From contig JACQPO010000146.1 in assembly GCA_016207545.1 (NCBI GenBank), positions 1 through 19,116 on the forward strand: a stretch of 19,116 bases of DNA, given 5' to 3'. A program made the translations under genes and the position numbers. Every line of letters begins with the position of its first letter. Position 1 is the first letter of the stretch. The stretch comes from Methanobacteriota archaeon. GTDB taxonomy: Archaea > Thermoplasmatota > Thermoplasmata > RBG-16-68-12 > EA-27. Below, piece after piece: positions 1 through 7,464 of this stretch. Below the pieces are notes generated by a model. That model saw only the letters and a program-made list of their open reading frames with translations. It was not told where the DNA came from and did no database searches.

Positions 1-1365
1 CCGCGAAATCGTCCAATCCCGAAGGTTCACCGTCCACTCATATTGCCGCGCGGAGCCCGCCCATTCCGGCGTCCATCGGACACGCTTGATCTCCTCGAGC
101 ATCTTCGGCTTCAGGGGCTCCACCCGCAGGAACCACTGCTCTGTCACGCGGAAGATGATGGGCGTGTGACACCGCCAGCAGTGTCCGTACCGGTGGACGA
201 TCTGTCCTCGGTACAGGAGCGCACCTGTCGACTCGAGGTCCTTGAGGATGAGGTCGTTCGCCTCCCGGACGTGGCGGCCCGCGTACGCTCCCGCGTCGTC
301 CGCGTAGCGCCCCCGCTCGTCCACGGGCGAAAATGGGGGAAGGCCGTGCGTCTGTCCGAGCTCGAAGTCCTCGGGCCCGTGCCCGGGGGCGGTGTGGACG
401 AGGCCCGTGTGCTCCGCGGTGACCGCGGTCGACGGCACGACCGTGTGGGCCTTTTCCGCGTCGATGGCCCGGTGGAACGGAACTTGCTCGGAAAGCGGAT
501 ACTCGTACGCCCAGCCGACGAGTTCCTCGCCTTTCTTCCGCTCTAGGATGCGACCCGCCAGCCCCGCCTCCTCGAGGAGGGCCGCCGAAGTCTCTTCGAG
601 CATCCACAAGTGCTCCCCGTTTGACAGCTCGACCTTCGCGTACGTGAACTCGGGATGGACCGCCACCGCCAGATTCGCGGGGAGCGTCCACGGGGTCGTC
701 GTCCAGATGACGAGGCTCTCCCGTTCGCGGTCCTTCAGCGGGAACCGCACGTAGATTGAGGGATCCGTCTCGTCGCTGTATTCGATTTCCGCCTCCGCGA
801 GCGCGGTCTCGCACCGCGTGCACCACTGCAGGGAGCGGACGCTCTTCACGAGCAGGCCCTTGTCGTGCGCGTGCTTCAGGGTCCACCAGTCCGCCTCGAT
901 GAACGCGTTCGTGATCGTCATGTACGGGTCGTCCCAATGCATCCACACGCCGAGGCCCTGGAACTGCTCCGTCATCTTCCCGAGCAAATCGAGGGCGAAT
1001 TCGCGGCACGTCGTGACGAACTTGTCGATGCCAAACTCCTCGATCTCCCGCTTGTTCGTGATGCCTAGGCTCCGCTCGACCTGGACCTCGATCGGGAGGC
1101 CGTGCATGTCGTACCCCGGCTGGTCCCGCACGTTGTATCCGCGCATGCGGAGCCAGCGCACGACCGCGTCCTTGATCGACTTGTTCAAGGCCTGCCCGAG
1201 GTGAATCGACCCCGTCGTGTACGGCGGTCCGTCGACGAAGTAAAAGTCCTTCCCGCCCTCCCGGAGCTTCTTCGTCTTCTGGTACGCCTTGGTCCGGCGC
1301 CAGAAGTCCTGGACCTGTCTCTCAAGATCCAGGGGGACGTACTCCTTCGTCACTTGCTTTATCAT
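1..1365 (-). CDS. ileS: Isoleucyl-tRNA synthetase, N-terminal part (3' end beyond window)
   Basis: Class I aminoacyl-tRNA synthetase that charges tRNA-Ile with isoleucine in the cytoplasm. The 455 codons seen begin with ATG at 1365, preceded by a strong SD (GGAGGGG), and run off the window's left edge. The HIGH-type signature is HLGQ at residues 55–58, after GPPYTTGSI. Two Cys pairs, CTRC (182–185) and CWRC (396–399), look like zinc-binding knuckles. The last codons read DWTISR, the start of the family's DWxISRQRYWG block, so what is present is the nucleotide-binding half plus the inserted CP1 editing domain (including HTAPGHGPED). The KMSKS loop and anticodon-binding domain are outside. DWTISR and the editing-domain sequence favour IleS over LeuS or ValS. 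The gene has its own promoter and is not fused to the upstream tRNA gene. Confidence 0.95.
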   Translation of the reverse strand, partial: MIKQVTKEYVPLDLERQVQDFWRRTKAYQKTKKLREGGKDFYFVDGPPYTTGSIHLGQALNKSIKDAVVRWLRMRGYNVRDQPGYDMHGLPIEVQVERSLGITNKREIEEFGIDKFVTTCREFALDLLGKMTEQFQGLGVWMHWDDPYMTITNAFIEADWWTLKHAHDKGLLVKSVRSLQWCTRCETALAEAEIEYSDETDPSIYVRFPLKDRERESLVIWTTTPWTLPANLAVAVHPEFTYAKVELSNGEHLWMLEETSAALLEEAGLAGRILERKKGEELVGWAYEYPLSEQVPFHRAIDAEKAHTVVPSTAVTAEHTGLVHTAPGHGPEDFELGQTHGLPPFSPVDERGRYADDAGAYAGRHVREANDLILKDLESTGALLYRGQIVHRYGHCWRCHTPIIFRVTEQWFLRVEPLKPKMLEEIKRVRWTPEWAGSARQYEWTVNLRDWTISR

Positions 1366-1434
1366 CGCACTCCCCTCCGGGGGGATCGGGCTTCTTCGTC
1401 GCCCGCGGGTGCGCGGGCCGATACCGGCGGCGCC

Positions 1435-1443
1435 CCATAAAGG
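1435..1443 (-). promoter_or_regulatory. TATA-box promoter of ileS
   Basis: The minus strand reads CCTTTATGG here, much like the thermosome TATA region (CCTTTTATGG). Transcription starting about 25 nt downstream would give a leader of roughly 45–50 nt containing the ileS SD. The rest of 1366–1555 shows no gene, only GC-rich short palindromes. Confidence 0.5.
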
Positions 1444-1555
1444 TGATGTCCCAATTCCTCCGTGCGAAATCGAAACACCCCCGATTGCCGACGCGCGGAC
1501 GGGCGAACGCTGCGTCACCGCCGTGCCCGGGCTGGGCCCGTCGCGCGCGGCGGAG

Positions 1556-1631
1556 GGCCGGGACCGAGATTTGAACTCGGGTCAAGGGATCCACAGTCCC
1601 CTAGGATATACCAGGCTACCCCATCCCGGCC
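1556..1631 (-). tRNA. tRNA-His (anticodon GTG)
   Basis: The minus strand folds into a cloverleaf. The acceptor stem GCCGGGA pairs perfectly with TCCCGGC; the anticodon stem GGGGA/TCCCT encloses the loop CTGTGGA, with anticodon GTG at 1594–1592; the T-arm contains GTTCAAATC. A G precedes the acceptor stem (position -1, at 1631) and the discriminator base is C73 (1556). G-1 opposite C73 is the identity element for histidyl-tRNA synthetase, so the assignment does not depend on the anticodon alone. G-1 appears to be encoded in the genome. No intron is seen and the 3' CCA is not encoded. The D-arm is slightly irregular but pairs. Confidence 0.95.
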
Positions 1632-1656
1632 ATCGCGCTGTGCGAAGCGGGCGCTT

Positions 1657-1666
1657 CTATACAAAG
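1657..1666 (-). promoter_or_regulatory. TATA-box promoter of tRNA-His
   Basis: The minus strand reads CTTTGTATAG, 26–35 bases upstream of the 5' end of tRNA-His. This is the spacing expected for an archaeal TBP site. The surrounding DNA is GC-rich, which makes the AT-rich stretch stand out. Confidence 0.5.
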
Positions 1667-1750
1667 CTATCTAGCTCGGCCTCGCTCGGCGGCGGACTCC
1701 TTTCGGCACCGGTACGGGTTGACGATGCGCGGTGCAATTCTCGCAGTTGC

Positions 1751-1766
1751 GAGGAAACATTTATCC
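1751..1766 (+). promoter_or_regulatory. BRE/TATA promoter of argF
   Basis: GAGGAAACATTTATCC combines a purine-rich BRE-like stretch with a TTTAT core centred about 30 bases before the ATG at 1792. That spacing puts the transcription start at or next to the start codon, so the mRNA is probably leaderless. It also argues against the upstream in-frame GTG at 1732, which lies on the promoter side. Confidence 0.55.
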
Positions 1767-1791
1767 GGAACGCACCGTTCGCGACCCGTCC

Positions 1792-2715
1792 ATGAAGCGC
1801 GACTTCATCAGCGTCCTCGATGCGGAGAGGGATTTCGTTGCGGTCGTCGAGCTCGCGGCGAACCTGAAGAACCGCCACCGCGCGGGGGAACTGTACGAGC
1901 CCCTCAAGAACAAGAATCTCGCGATGCTGTTCGAGAAGGCGTCCACGCGCACGCGCGTGAGCTTCGAGGTTGCGATGTCCCAGCTCGGAGGACACGCGCT
2001 GTACCTGAACCCGCAGGACCTCCAGCTCGGCCGTGGGGAAACGATTGCGGACACGGCGCGCGTGTTGAGCCGATACGTCGACGCGATCGTATACCGAGCG
2101 TACCGCCACGAAGACGTGGTCGAGCTCGCGAAGTGGACGACGGTCCCCGTCATCAACGGCCTCGACGACGTGGAGCACCCGTGCCAGGCGCTTGCGGACC
2201 TTTTCACGATCCAGGAACACAAAGGGGAGCTGAAGGGCCTGAAGCTCGCGTACGTGGGCGACGGGAACAACGTGTCCCATTCCCTGATGCTCGCGAGCGC
2301 GATCGTCGGGATGGACGTCGTGGTTGCGTGTCCGGACAAGTTTCGGCCGCGCGCGGACATCGTGAAGCAGGCGAAGGAGGTCGCCTCCCGCACGGGTTCG
2401 AAGGTGTCCGTCCTCCCGGACCCCGTCGACGCGGTGAAGGGGGCGGACGTCGTGTACACGGACGTCTGGGTGTCCATGGGGATGGAGAAGGAGAAGGCGG
2501 AGCGGGAGCGGATCTTCCAGCCGTACCAGGTGAACCAGCAGCTCGTGAACAAGGCGAAGGAGGACGCGGTCGTGATGCACTGCCTCCCCGCCCATCGCGG
2601 GCTCGAGATCACAGACGAGGTCCTCGACGGGACGAAGTCCGTCGTGTGGGACCAGGCGGAGAACCGGCTCCACGCGCAGAAGGCGCTCCTGGTCAAACTG
2701 CTAGGCGCGGTGTGA
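1792..2715 (+). CDS. argF: Ornithine carbamoyltransferase
   Basis: Catalyses carbamoyl phosphate + ornithine to citrulline + phosphate, the sixth step of arginine synthesis, in the cytoplasm (EC 2.1.3.3). The 307-residue protein has normal family length. The carbamoyl-phosphate motif STRTR is at residues 51–55, HPCQ at 129–132, the ornithine-binding D224 and SMG (228–230), and the HCLP catalytic cysteine loop at 263–266. SMG and HCLPAHRG separate it from aspartate carbamoyltransferase. I chose ATG 1792 because a TATA box lies about 30 bases upstream and the family N-terminus fits; the frame stays open to a GTG at 1732. The next gene starts 19 bases downstream on the same strand. No other arginine gene is in the window. 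Confidence 0.96.
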   Translation: MKRDFISVLDAERDFVAVVELAANLKNRHRAGELYEPLKNKNLAMLFEKASTRTRVSFEVAMSQLGGHALYLNPQDLQLGRGETIADTARVLSRYVDAIVYRAYRHEDVVELAKWTTVPVINGLDDVEHPCQALADLFTIQEHKGELKGLKLAYVGDGNNVSHSLMLASAIVGMDVVVACPDKFRPRADIVKQAKEVASRTGSKVSVLPDPVDAVKGADVVYTDVWVSMGMEKEKAERERIFQPYQVNQQLVNKAKEDAVVMHCLPAHRGLEITDEVLDGTKSVVWDQAENRLHAQKALLVKLLGAV

Positions 2716-2734
2716 CGCGGACGCGGGCCCGGCC

Positions 2735-3268
2735 ATGCCCCTGACACCGTTCCACGCGGTCGTGCCGTGGCTCCCGTATGCGCGATGGCCGCGCGCGTTT
2801 TCGTTCTGGTCCTTGACGCTGGGCGCGATGGTGTCCGACGTCGAGGTCCTGCCCGCGTGGGCGCTCGTCGGCGACATCCACCTCGCGCGCGGGCCCATGC
2901 ACTCCGTGTTCGGTGTGCTCACGATTAACGCCGCCATCACGGTCGTCGCCGTGCGGTTCCTCGTCCCGCCGGCGCTGCGTTGGTTTCAACGCCGGTGGCC
3001 GAACCCTGGGCTGCTCCGGTTCGCGGGACAGGACTTGCGCAACGACCCGCAGGATTTCGCTACGATTTACTCGTCCGCGGCTCTCGGCGGCTTGACCCAC
3101 ATCATCGCAGACATCCCGACCCATACGAACAACCCCGTATGGTGGCCGTGGCAGACAGACCCCCTCGCGCTCGTCCCGTTTGCAGACGAACTGTGGTGGG
3201 ACGCGATGACGACGGTGGCGTGGTTGCTCGTGTTCCTCGTGGTGGTCCGCGCCTACTGGCGGCGGTAA
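2735..3268 (+). CDS. YdjM/DUF457- or DUF4184-like membrane protein
   Basis: A 177-residue protein with about four hydrophobic segments (roughly 22–45, 58–82, 110–128, 154–173). It shows the spaced His/Asp pattern of small membrane-bound predicted metal-dependent hydrolases: MPLTPFH at the N-terminus (H7), GAMVSD (D35), RGPMHS (H56), and GGLTHIIADIPTH (H122, D126, H130). This RGxxHS plus HxxxDxxTH arrangement resembles the YdjM/DUF457 group; the opening also resembles DUF4184. The true activity of these families is not established. The ATG follows argF by 19 bases with no clear SD, so co-transcription with argF is likely but a functional link is not shown. Its TAA lies three bases from the end of convergent secY. 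Confidence 0.7.
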   Translation: MPLTPFHAVVPWLPYARWPRAFSFWSLTLGAMVSDVEVLPAWALVGDIHLARGPMHSVFGVLTINAAITVVAVRFLVPPALRWFQRRWPNPGLLRFAGQDLRNDPQDFATIYSSAALGGLTHIIADIPTHTNNPVWWPWQTDPLALVPFADELWWDAMTTVAWLLVFLVVVRAYWRR

Positions 3269-3271
3269 TCG

Positions 3272-4861
3272 TTACTCGACGCCGAAGAACGATCGGAGGA
3301 TTGGGTGCATCTCCATCATCTGTTCGCGCCCGATCGCTTCGTAGAACTGGATCATGATGCCCACGGCGAGGAGAACGCCCGTCCCGCTCGCCTGCCCCAC
3401 GGTCCCGATCATGTCCGCGCCGGCCGCTAACGCGCCCACGGCCGCGCCACCGATCACGGTCACGACGGGGATGTAGCGACCCAAGACGCGTCGGAGGACC
3501 CGAGGGTCCCTTCGGAACCCTGGGATTTGCATGCCGCTCCTCTCGATCTGCTTGGCGATTGCGTCCGGCCCCATGTTCGTCGTTTCGATCCAAAACTTCG
3601 AAAACAGGATCGAGCCACCGACGAAAATTGTAACGTACACGAGCAGGTGGACGACTATCTGCCATTGGGTGTGTCCCAATAGGAATCGGTCGTAGCCGGG
3701 GGCGATGAGCGGCATGAGCCAGTCCGTCGGGCCGTTCGGTGTGCGCGTGTACCAAGCGAGCCCCGATATCGGCGTCGAGGTGGAAATTGCTTGGCTCACG
3801 ACGAGGGGATGGGACGCCGAGGGATACGCACCGATCCACCACTGCTGGCCCATGAGCGGCCACTCCGGATGCTGCCAAAACAGTAGGGAGAACATGCTCA
3901 CATTCGCGAGGACCGCAGCAACCAAGATGACCGGGATGTTCGACGCATAGATGAGGCGGATTGGATAGCGGCCGCGGGCTCCGCGCGCCTGACCGTGCGC
4001 GAGCGGGAGTTCGATCCGGGTCGATTCGAGGTACGCGACGAGGAGGAAGATGATGACCGTCCCCACGAGGGCGATGATGGGGTTCGGGTTCTGGATGAGG
4101 ATGCGCTCGAGGCCTCCGCCCGCGACTTGCCCCGCGGGCATGACGCTCAGCAAGTAGATCGTCTTGGGGATTGTCCCCGCCGGTGGATTGCTCTCGCTGA
4201 CGGGGGAGGTCGGATTTACCGGTTCCCAGTTGAACGTGCCCGTGAAGATCTGCTGCGCGACGCCTGCCGCGATGAACAGGGAGATCCCGCTCCCGATGCC
4301 CCACTTGCTCACGACCTCGTCCATCAGGAACACGAGGTAGGAGCCCGCGACGAGCTGGAGCACGATGATCGTGAGGGCGAGGTTCCGGCCGTTCCCGGCC
4401 CACACCCCGTTCAGGTTCGACACGAAGTCGGCCGACGGGGTCAGGAAGCCGAACACCTGCGGCACCGCCTCCACGACGATCATAATCACGACGACGAACT
4501 TCTGGGTCCCCTGGTAGACGGCCTTGTCCTCGTCCTTGGAGAGGTCGAGCTTGATGATCTTCGCGCCCGCGAACAGCTGCATGATGATCGACCCGGTGAC
4601 GATCGGGCCGATCCCCAAGTGCATGAGGGAGCCCTGCTGGCCCGCGAGGATCGCACGCAGGGAGGAGAAGAAGTCGATAACCGTCGTCCGGTCGAGGCCA
4701 TACAGCCACACGTTCGTGAGCGCGAAGTACAGGAGGAGGATGACGATGACCCACATGATCTTCGTCCGGAAGTGAACGTGGCCCTCGGGACGACGGACCG
4801 CGGGCATTCGGTCCGTGATCGGTTTGAGCTTGTACAGCAGGCTCTGCTTTTCCTCCGCCAT
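3272..4861 (-). CDS. secY: Preprotein translocase subunit SecY
   Basis: The channel-forming subunit of the Sec translocon, working with SecE and Sec-beta in the cytoplasmic membrane. The 529-residue protein has about ten hydrophobic helices, beginning near 35–56. The plug and TM2 region contains GIGPIVTGSIIMQ (83–95), and the cytosolic loop GRYPIRLIYASNIPVI lies near 298–312. It is longer than typical archaeal SecY (about 430–490). The extra length lies in outward-facing loops, mainly around 205–235 (NWEPVNPTSP, Pro/Ser-rich) and 329–398, which is rich in Trp, Pro and Ser before TM8. The ATG at 4861 follows the uL15 stop by one base and has an SD (GGAAGGG). It is the last gene of the cluster; no adk follows. 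Confidence 0.97.
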   Translation of the reverse strand: MAEEKQSLLYKLKPITDRMPAVRRPEGHVHFRTKIMWVIVILLLYFALTNVWLYGLDRTTVIDFFSSLRAILAGQQGSLMHLGIGPIVTGSIIMQLFAGAKIIKLDLSKDEDKAVYQGTQKFVVVIMIVVEAVPQVFGFLTPSADFVSNLNGVWAGNGRNLALTIIVLQLVAGSYLVFLMDEVVSKWGIGSGISLFIAAGVAQQIFTGTFNWEPVNPTSPVSESNPPAGTIPKTIYLLSVMPAGQVAGGGLERILIQNPNPIIALVGTVIIFLLVAYLESTRIELPLAHGQARGARGRYPIRLIYASNIPVILVAAVLANVSMFSLLFWQHPEWPLMGQQWWIGAYPSASHPLVVSQAISTSTPISGLAWYTRTPNGPTDWLMPLIAPGYDRFLLGHTQWQIVVHLLVYVTIFVGGSILFSKFWIETTNMGPDAIAKQIERSGMQIPGFRRDPRVLRRVLGRYIPVVTVIGGAAVGALAAGADMIGTVGQASGTGVLLAVGIMIQFYEAIGREQMMEMHPILRSFFGVE

Positions 4862-4862
4862 C

Positions 4863-5294
4863 TTACCCTTCCGGTGTCGTCACCGTGCCGCCTGCGGCCT
4901 CGACTTTCGCGCGTGCGGACTCCGTCGCCGTGGCGACCGTAATCCGCATCGCCACGGTTGCACGCCCGCTGCCGAGCAACTTGTCGAACCCCGCCTTGCC
5001 GAGGTCGACCTCGTACGCGTCCCCGGCCTTGGCGGCGAATCCTTTCGCGGCGAACGCGTCCAACCGCCGTTCTACATCCTCGACGTTGATGCTAAAGGTT
5101 TCCCCCAATCCATGGTGGTGGCGGACGAACCCGTGATGGCCGAAGTGGTCCGGGTCGTACTTGACCATCCACTTGAACTTGTGCTTGTGCAGCCCCGCGT
5201 TTCCCGTCCCGCCGCGGTCGCCGTGCCCGCGTCCGTGCTTCTTCCCGCGGCCGTGGGTCCGGCTGCCCCGCAACTTGCGCGTCCGACTCACCAT
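4863..5294 (-). CDS. rpl15: Large-subunit ribosomal protein uL15
   Basis: A 23S rRNA-binding protein of the large subunit (143 residues, typical archaeal length). It opens with the Arg/Gly/His-rich extension of the archaeal–eukaryotic type (SRTRKLRGSRTHGRGKKHG), which threads into rRNA, and continues with GNAGLHKHKFKW. The ATG at 5294 shares its A with the TGA of rpl30 (TGATG), and an SD (GGAGGA) sits six bases upstream. The frame stays open far upstream, but that part overlaps rpl30 and has no homology. It is followed by secY after one base, the classic uL15–SecY order. Confidence 0.96.
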   Translation of the reverse strand: MVSRTRKLRGSRTHGRGKKHGRGHGDRGGTGNAGLHKHKFKWMVKYDPDHFGHHGFVRHHHGLGETFSINVEDVERRLDAFAAKGFAAKAGDAYEVDLGKAGFDKLLGSGRATVAMRITVATATESARAKVEAAGGTVTTPEG

Positions 5295-5773
5295 CAGGAT
5301 TCCTCCGGTCCGAGCATGCGGAGCAGGAGCGGGTTGATGTCCTTCCCGCGGTACCCGAGGGCCCCGCCCGCGCGGTAGCCGCGCTTCGTCCCCTCGTATC
5401 CGCCGCGCGGCGGGTGGAGGCGCAGCACGGGCTTGATCCCCGGCACTTCCTTGAGCGCTACCTTTCCCTCCGCGACCGCTTCCGCGAGCGCCGCGACGGA
5501 TGCGAACTTCGTGTTCTTCTTCAGGTACGCATCGTCGATGGGCTGATCCCCGACGAGCCGCGCTCGCTTCGCGAGCAGCGTGCGCACGACGGAGGGCTCG
5601 ATTTCGCCCCACGTCACGTAGTCCTTCGCGCGGCGGAGCATCCCCTCCACGGTGGGGTTCTGGGGCAGGAGGACGCAGTGGTTCGCGCGCGTGAGCCGTA
5701 GGTATCGCATCGTGTCCCGGATCTCCCCGTTCAGGTTCACCTGCCCGCGGATCCGGACGACCGCGTACGTCAC
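5294..5773 (-). CDS. rpl30: Large-subunit ribosomal protein uL30
   Basis: The archaeal long form of L30 (159 residues; bacterial L30 is about 60). The opening TYAVVRIRGQVNLNGEIRDT is the family core that contacts 23S rRNA, and the archaeal extension follows with KEVPGIKPVLRLHPPRGGY. The start is a GTG at 5773 whose last bases form the TGA of rps5 (GTGA overlap). A GGGGAGGG SD lies a few bases upstream, and no ATG fits the conserved N-terminus. Coupled translation with uS5 is expected. Confidence 0.94.
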   Translation of the reverse strand: MTYAVVRIRGQVNLNGEIRDTMRYLRLTRANHCVLLPQNPTVEGMLRRAKDYVTWGEIEPSVVRTLLAKRARLVGDQPIDDAYLKKNTKFASVAALAEAVAEGKVALKEVPGIKPVLRLHPPRGGYEGTKRGYRAGGALGYRGKDINPLLLRMLGPEES

Positions 5774-6510
5774 GTCGGACCCTCCCCGGCGGGATGCTCG
5801 CCTTCCCCGGCCTCCGACGGCTCCTCCGCCGGCGGGGTCAAACCGTGCACGTACACCTTCTCCGCGCCCGCGTAAATCTTGAGGCGCTGGACCTGTTCTG
5901 GGTTCGTCTTGACGACCGTCGTCTGTCGGAGGGCGTCGAACGTCGCAATCGCGTAGTTCACGGTCGTCTTCGTGTGGCCCTGCGTGAAGGCCCACGCGTC
6001 GCGGATGCCCGCGAGCCGGAGCACGGACTTCGCGACGTCGCCGACAGCGAGTCCCACGCCTTGGGGCGCCGGCTTCAAGGTTACGCGGACGGAGCCGCTT
6101 CCACCCGTGACGCGCAGCGGAAGGGTGTGGGGCCGGAAGCATCCGCACTCCCACGATCCGCAGCCACGGTTGACGGAGATGATGTTGATCTTTGCGTCGT
6201 CGATCGCACGTCGGATCGCGGGGCCGACCTCGCGTCCGCGCGCGCGGCCGAGGCCCACGAACCCGTCGCGGTTCCCGACGACACACGTGATCGCGAAGTT
6301 CACGCGCCGTCCGGAGTCCGTCATCCGCTGGACCATGTTCACGTCGAGCACCTCGTCCTCGAGGTCCGGGAGCAGGATGTCCACGATTTCCGGCTCGCGG
6401 AGCGGGAGACCGGTCGCGAGCGCTTCGCCGAGGGTCGTGACCTCTCCCTTGAGGACGATCTTGCCAAGCGTCGTCCGGGGGACCCACTCGCCCACGCGTT
6501 CCTCGGCCAT
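5770..6510 (-). CDS. rps5: Small-subunit ribosomal protein uS5
   Basis: Small-subunit protein near the mRNA entry channel and decoding site (246 residues). It shows the double-stranded-RNA-binding-like S5 N-domain (VNFAITCVVGNRDGFVGLG, about 70–88), the archaeal RGCGSWECGC block (115–124), and the C-domain with PAPQGVGLAVGDVAKSVLR (148–166). Residues 226–246 form an acidic Glu/Gly/Pro tail that looks disordered. I prefer ATG 6510 (TGATG overlap with rpl18, GGAGG seven bases upstream) over the in-frame GTG at 6513. Confidence 0.96.
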   Translation of the reverse strand: MAEERVGEWVPRTTLGKIVLKGEVTTLGEALATGLPLREPEIVDILLPDLEDEVLDVNMVQRMTDSGRRVNFAITCVVGNRDGFVGLGRARGREVGPAIRRAIDDAKINIISVNRGCGSWECGCFRPHTLPLRVTGGSGSVRVTLKPAPQGVGLAVGDVAKSVLRLAGIRDAWAFTQGHTKTTVNYAIATFDALRQTTVVKTNPEQVQRLKIYAGAEKVYVHGLTPPAEEPSEAGEGEHPAGEGPT

Positions 6511-7010
6511 CACGCCGCCTCCACCTTCGCCTTCACGTCCGCGAACTGCTTCGCGATCGCCTCCCCCAAGTGTTTCCCCTGGACCCGATCCTCCGGCGGG
6601 AACACGTCCTCCCCGTGCGGGAGTTCGATCCCTGCGGCCGCGAGGCCGCTCGCGGCCGCGAACAGCCGGCCGCCCGGTGCGGGATTCTGGGGGCCGAGGT
6701 CAAGGACCGCCTTCCTGACCCCCTTCGCCGCCGCGCGGCGGCCCGCGAGCAGACCCGTGAGGTAGGCCGCAGGCAGATTCCCCGTCCCCGCGGTCCAGCC
6801 GAGCTCCCGAAGCTCGCGGCTCACCGCCGAGGCAGCGACGCGGTCGCCGGACTCCTCGTACACGACGATCTGGACTTGCATCTGGTTTAAGGACTTGCGC
6901 ACGACCGCGCGGGGCACTCCCGAACGGAGCAAGCGGAGCCGTCGGCGGTAGTCAGTGCGGCCCTCCCGTCGTCGCCGGAACGGGACCTTGCGTCGCGCCC
7001 CTTCGACCAT
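6510..7010 (-). CDS. rpl18: Large-subunit ribosomal protein uL18
   Basis: 5S rRNA-binding protein of the central protuberance (166 residues). The basic N-terminus KVPFRRRREGRTDYRRRLRL is the archaeal–eukaryotic L5e/L18p signature, followed by VVRKSLNQMQVQIV and a C-terminal part with YLTGLLAGRRAAAKG and LDLG. The ATG at 7010 is one base after the rpl19e stop, with a GGGGTGA SD. It partners with uL5, encoded upstream in the same operon, in binding 5S rRNA. Confidence 0.96.
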   Translation of the reverse strand: MVEGARRKVPFRRRREGRTDYRRRLRLLRSGVPRAVVRKSLNQMQVQIVVYEESGDRVAASAVSRELRELGWTAGTGNLPAAYLTGLLAGRRAAAKGVRKAVLDLGPQNPAPGGRLFAAASGLAAAGIELPHGEDVFPPEDRVQGKHLGEAIAKQFADVKAKVEAA

Positions 7011-7011
7011 A

Positions 7012-7464
7012 TCACCCCGCCTTCAGGAGGCCGGCGCTGCGCAGGTGCTGCTCGAGGTGGGCGCGGCCCTTGAACATCCCGCCCTTCGCTTGGCGGTAGT
7101 ACCGGCGGTACGTCCGCACGTCGATTCGCCCCGCCTCCCGCAGCTCTTGGAGGGTCGCCCGGATCGAGCGGATCGTGCGGATCCATCGCCGCTTCCGCGG
7201 GTCTCGCGCGTTTCTGCCGCCTTTCCTCGACCCGGCTCCGCGCTGGCGGCCCTTCTCCCGCTGCACGTTGCGGTGCCGGGCGCGCGCCCGGGATTGTCCC
7301 TGCACAGGTAGCTTGCGAATTGTACCGTTGTGGATCGCGATGCGGATGTCCGCACGGGTGATCGCGTCTTCGAGCGACTCCATGTCGTTCGGGTCAATCC
7401 ACACGCGGCCGATCCCGCACTTCAGGATCTCCGCCGCCATGCGGCGCTGGTTTCGAAGGTTCAT
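7012..7464 (-). CDS. rpl19e: Large-subunit ribosomal protein eL19
   Basis: A large-subunit protein found only in archaea and eukaryotes (150 residues, typical length). It opens with NLRNQRRMAAEILKCGIGRV, then WIDPNDMESLEDAITRADIR, a basic central helix rich in Arg/Gln (RARARHRNVQREKGRQRG), and the C-terminal YRRYYRQAKGGMFKGRAHL block. The ATG at 7464 overlaps the rpl32e stop (ATGA), with GGAGGG seven bases upstream. No unusual feature was seen. Confidence 0.97.
   Translation of the reverse strand: MNLRNQRRMAAEILKCGIGRVWIDPNDMESLEDAITRADIRIAIHNGTIRKLPVQGQSRARARHRNVQREKGRQRGAGSRKGGRNARDPRKRRWIRTIRSIRATLQELREAGRIDVRTYRRYYRQAKGGMFKGRAHLEQHLRSAGLLKAG

Noticed and set aside
1520..1555. GC-rich palindromes downstream of tRNA-His (around GCCCGGGCTGGGCCCG)
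   Set aside because: They could form a hairpin after the tRNA, but there is no T-run and archaeal termination does not depend on GC hairpins. I do not call a terminator.
1462..1674. A 70-codon plus-strand frame across tRNA-His
   Set aside because: It runs antisense through the tRNA gene and has no promoter, SD or recognisable sequence.
3102..4754. A 550-codon minus-strand frame inside secY
   Set aside because: It is a shadow in another frame of the same strand. The SecY frame has clear transmembrane helices and family motifs, while this one is Arg/Pro/His-rich.
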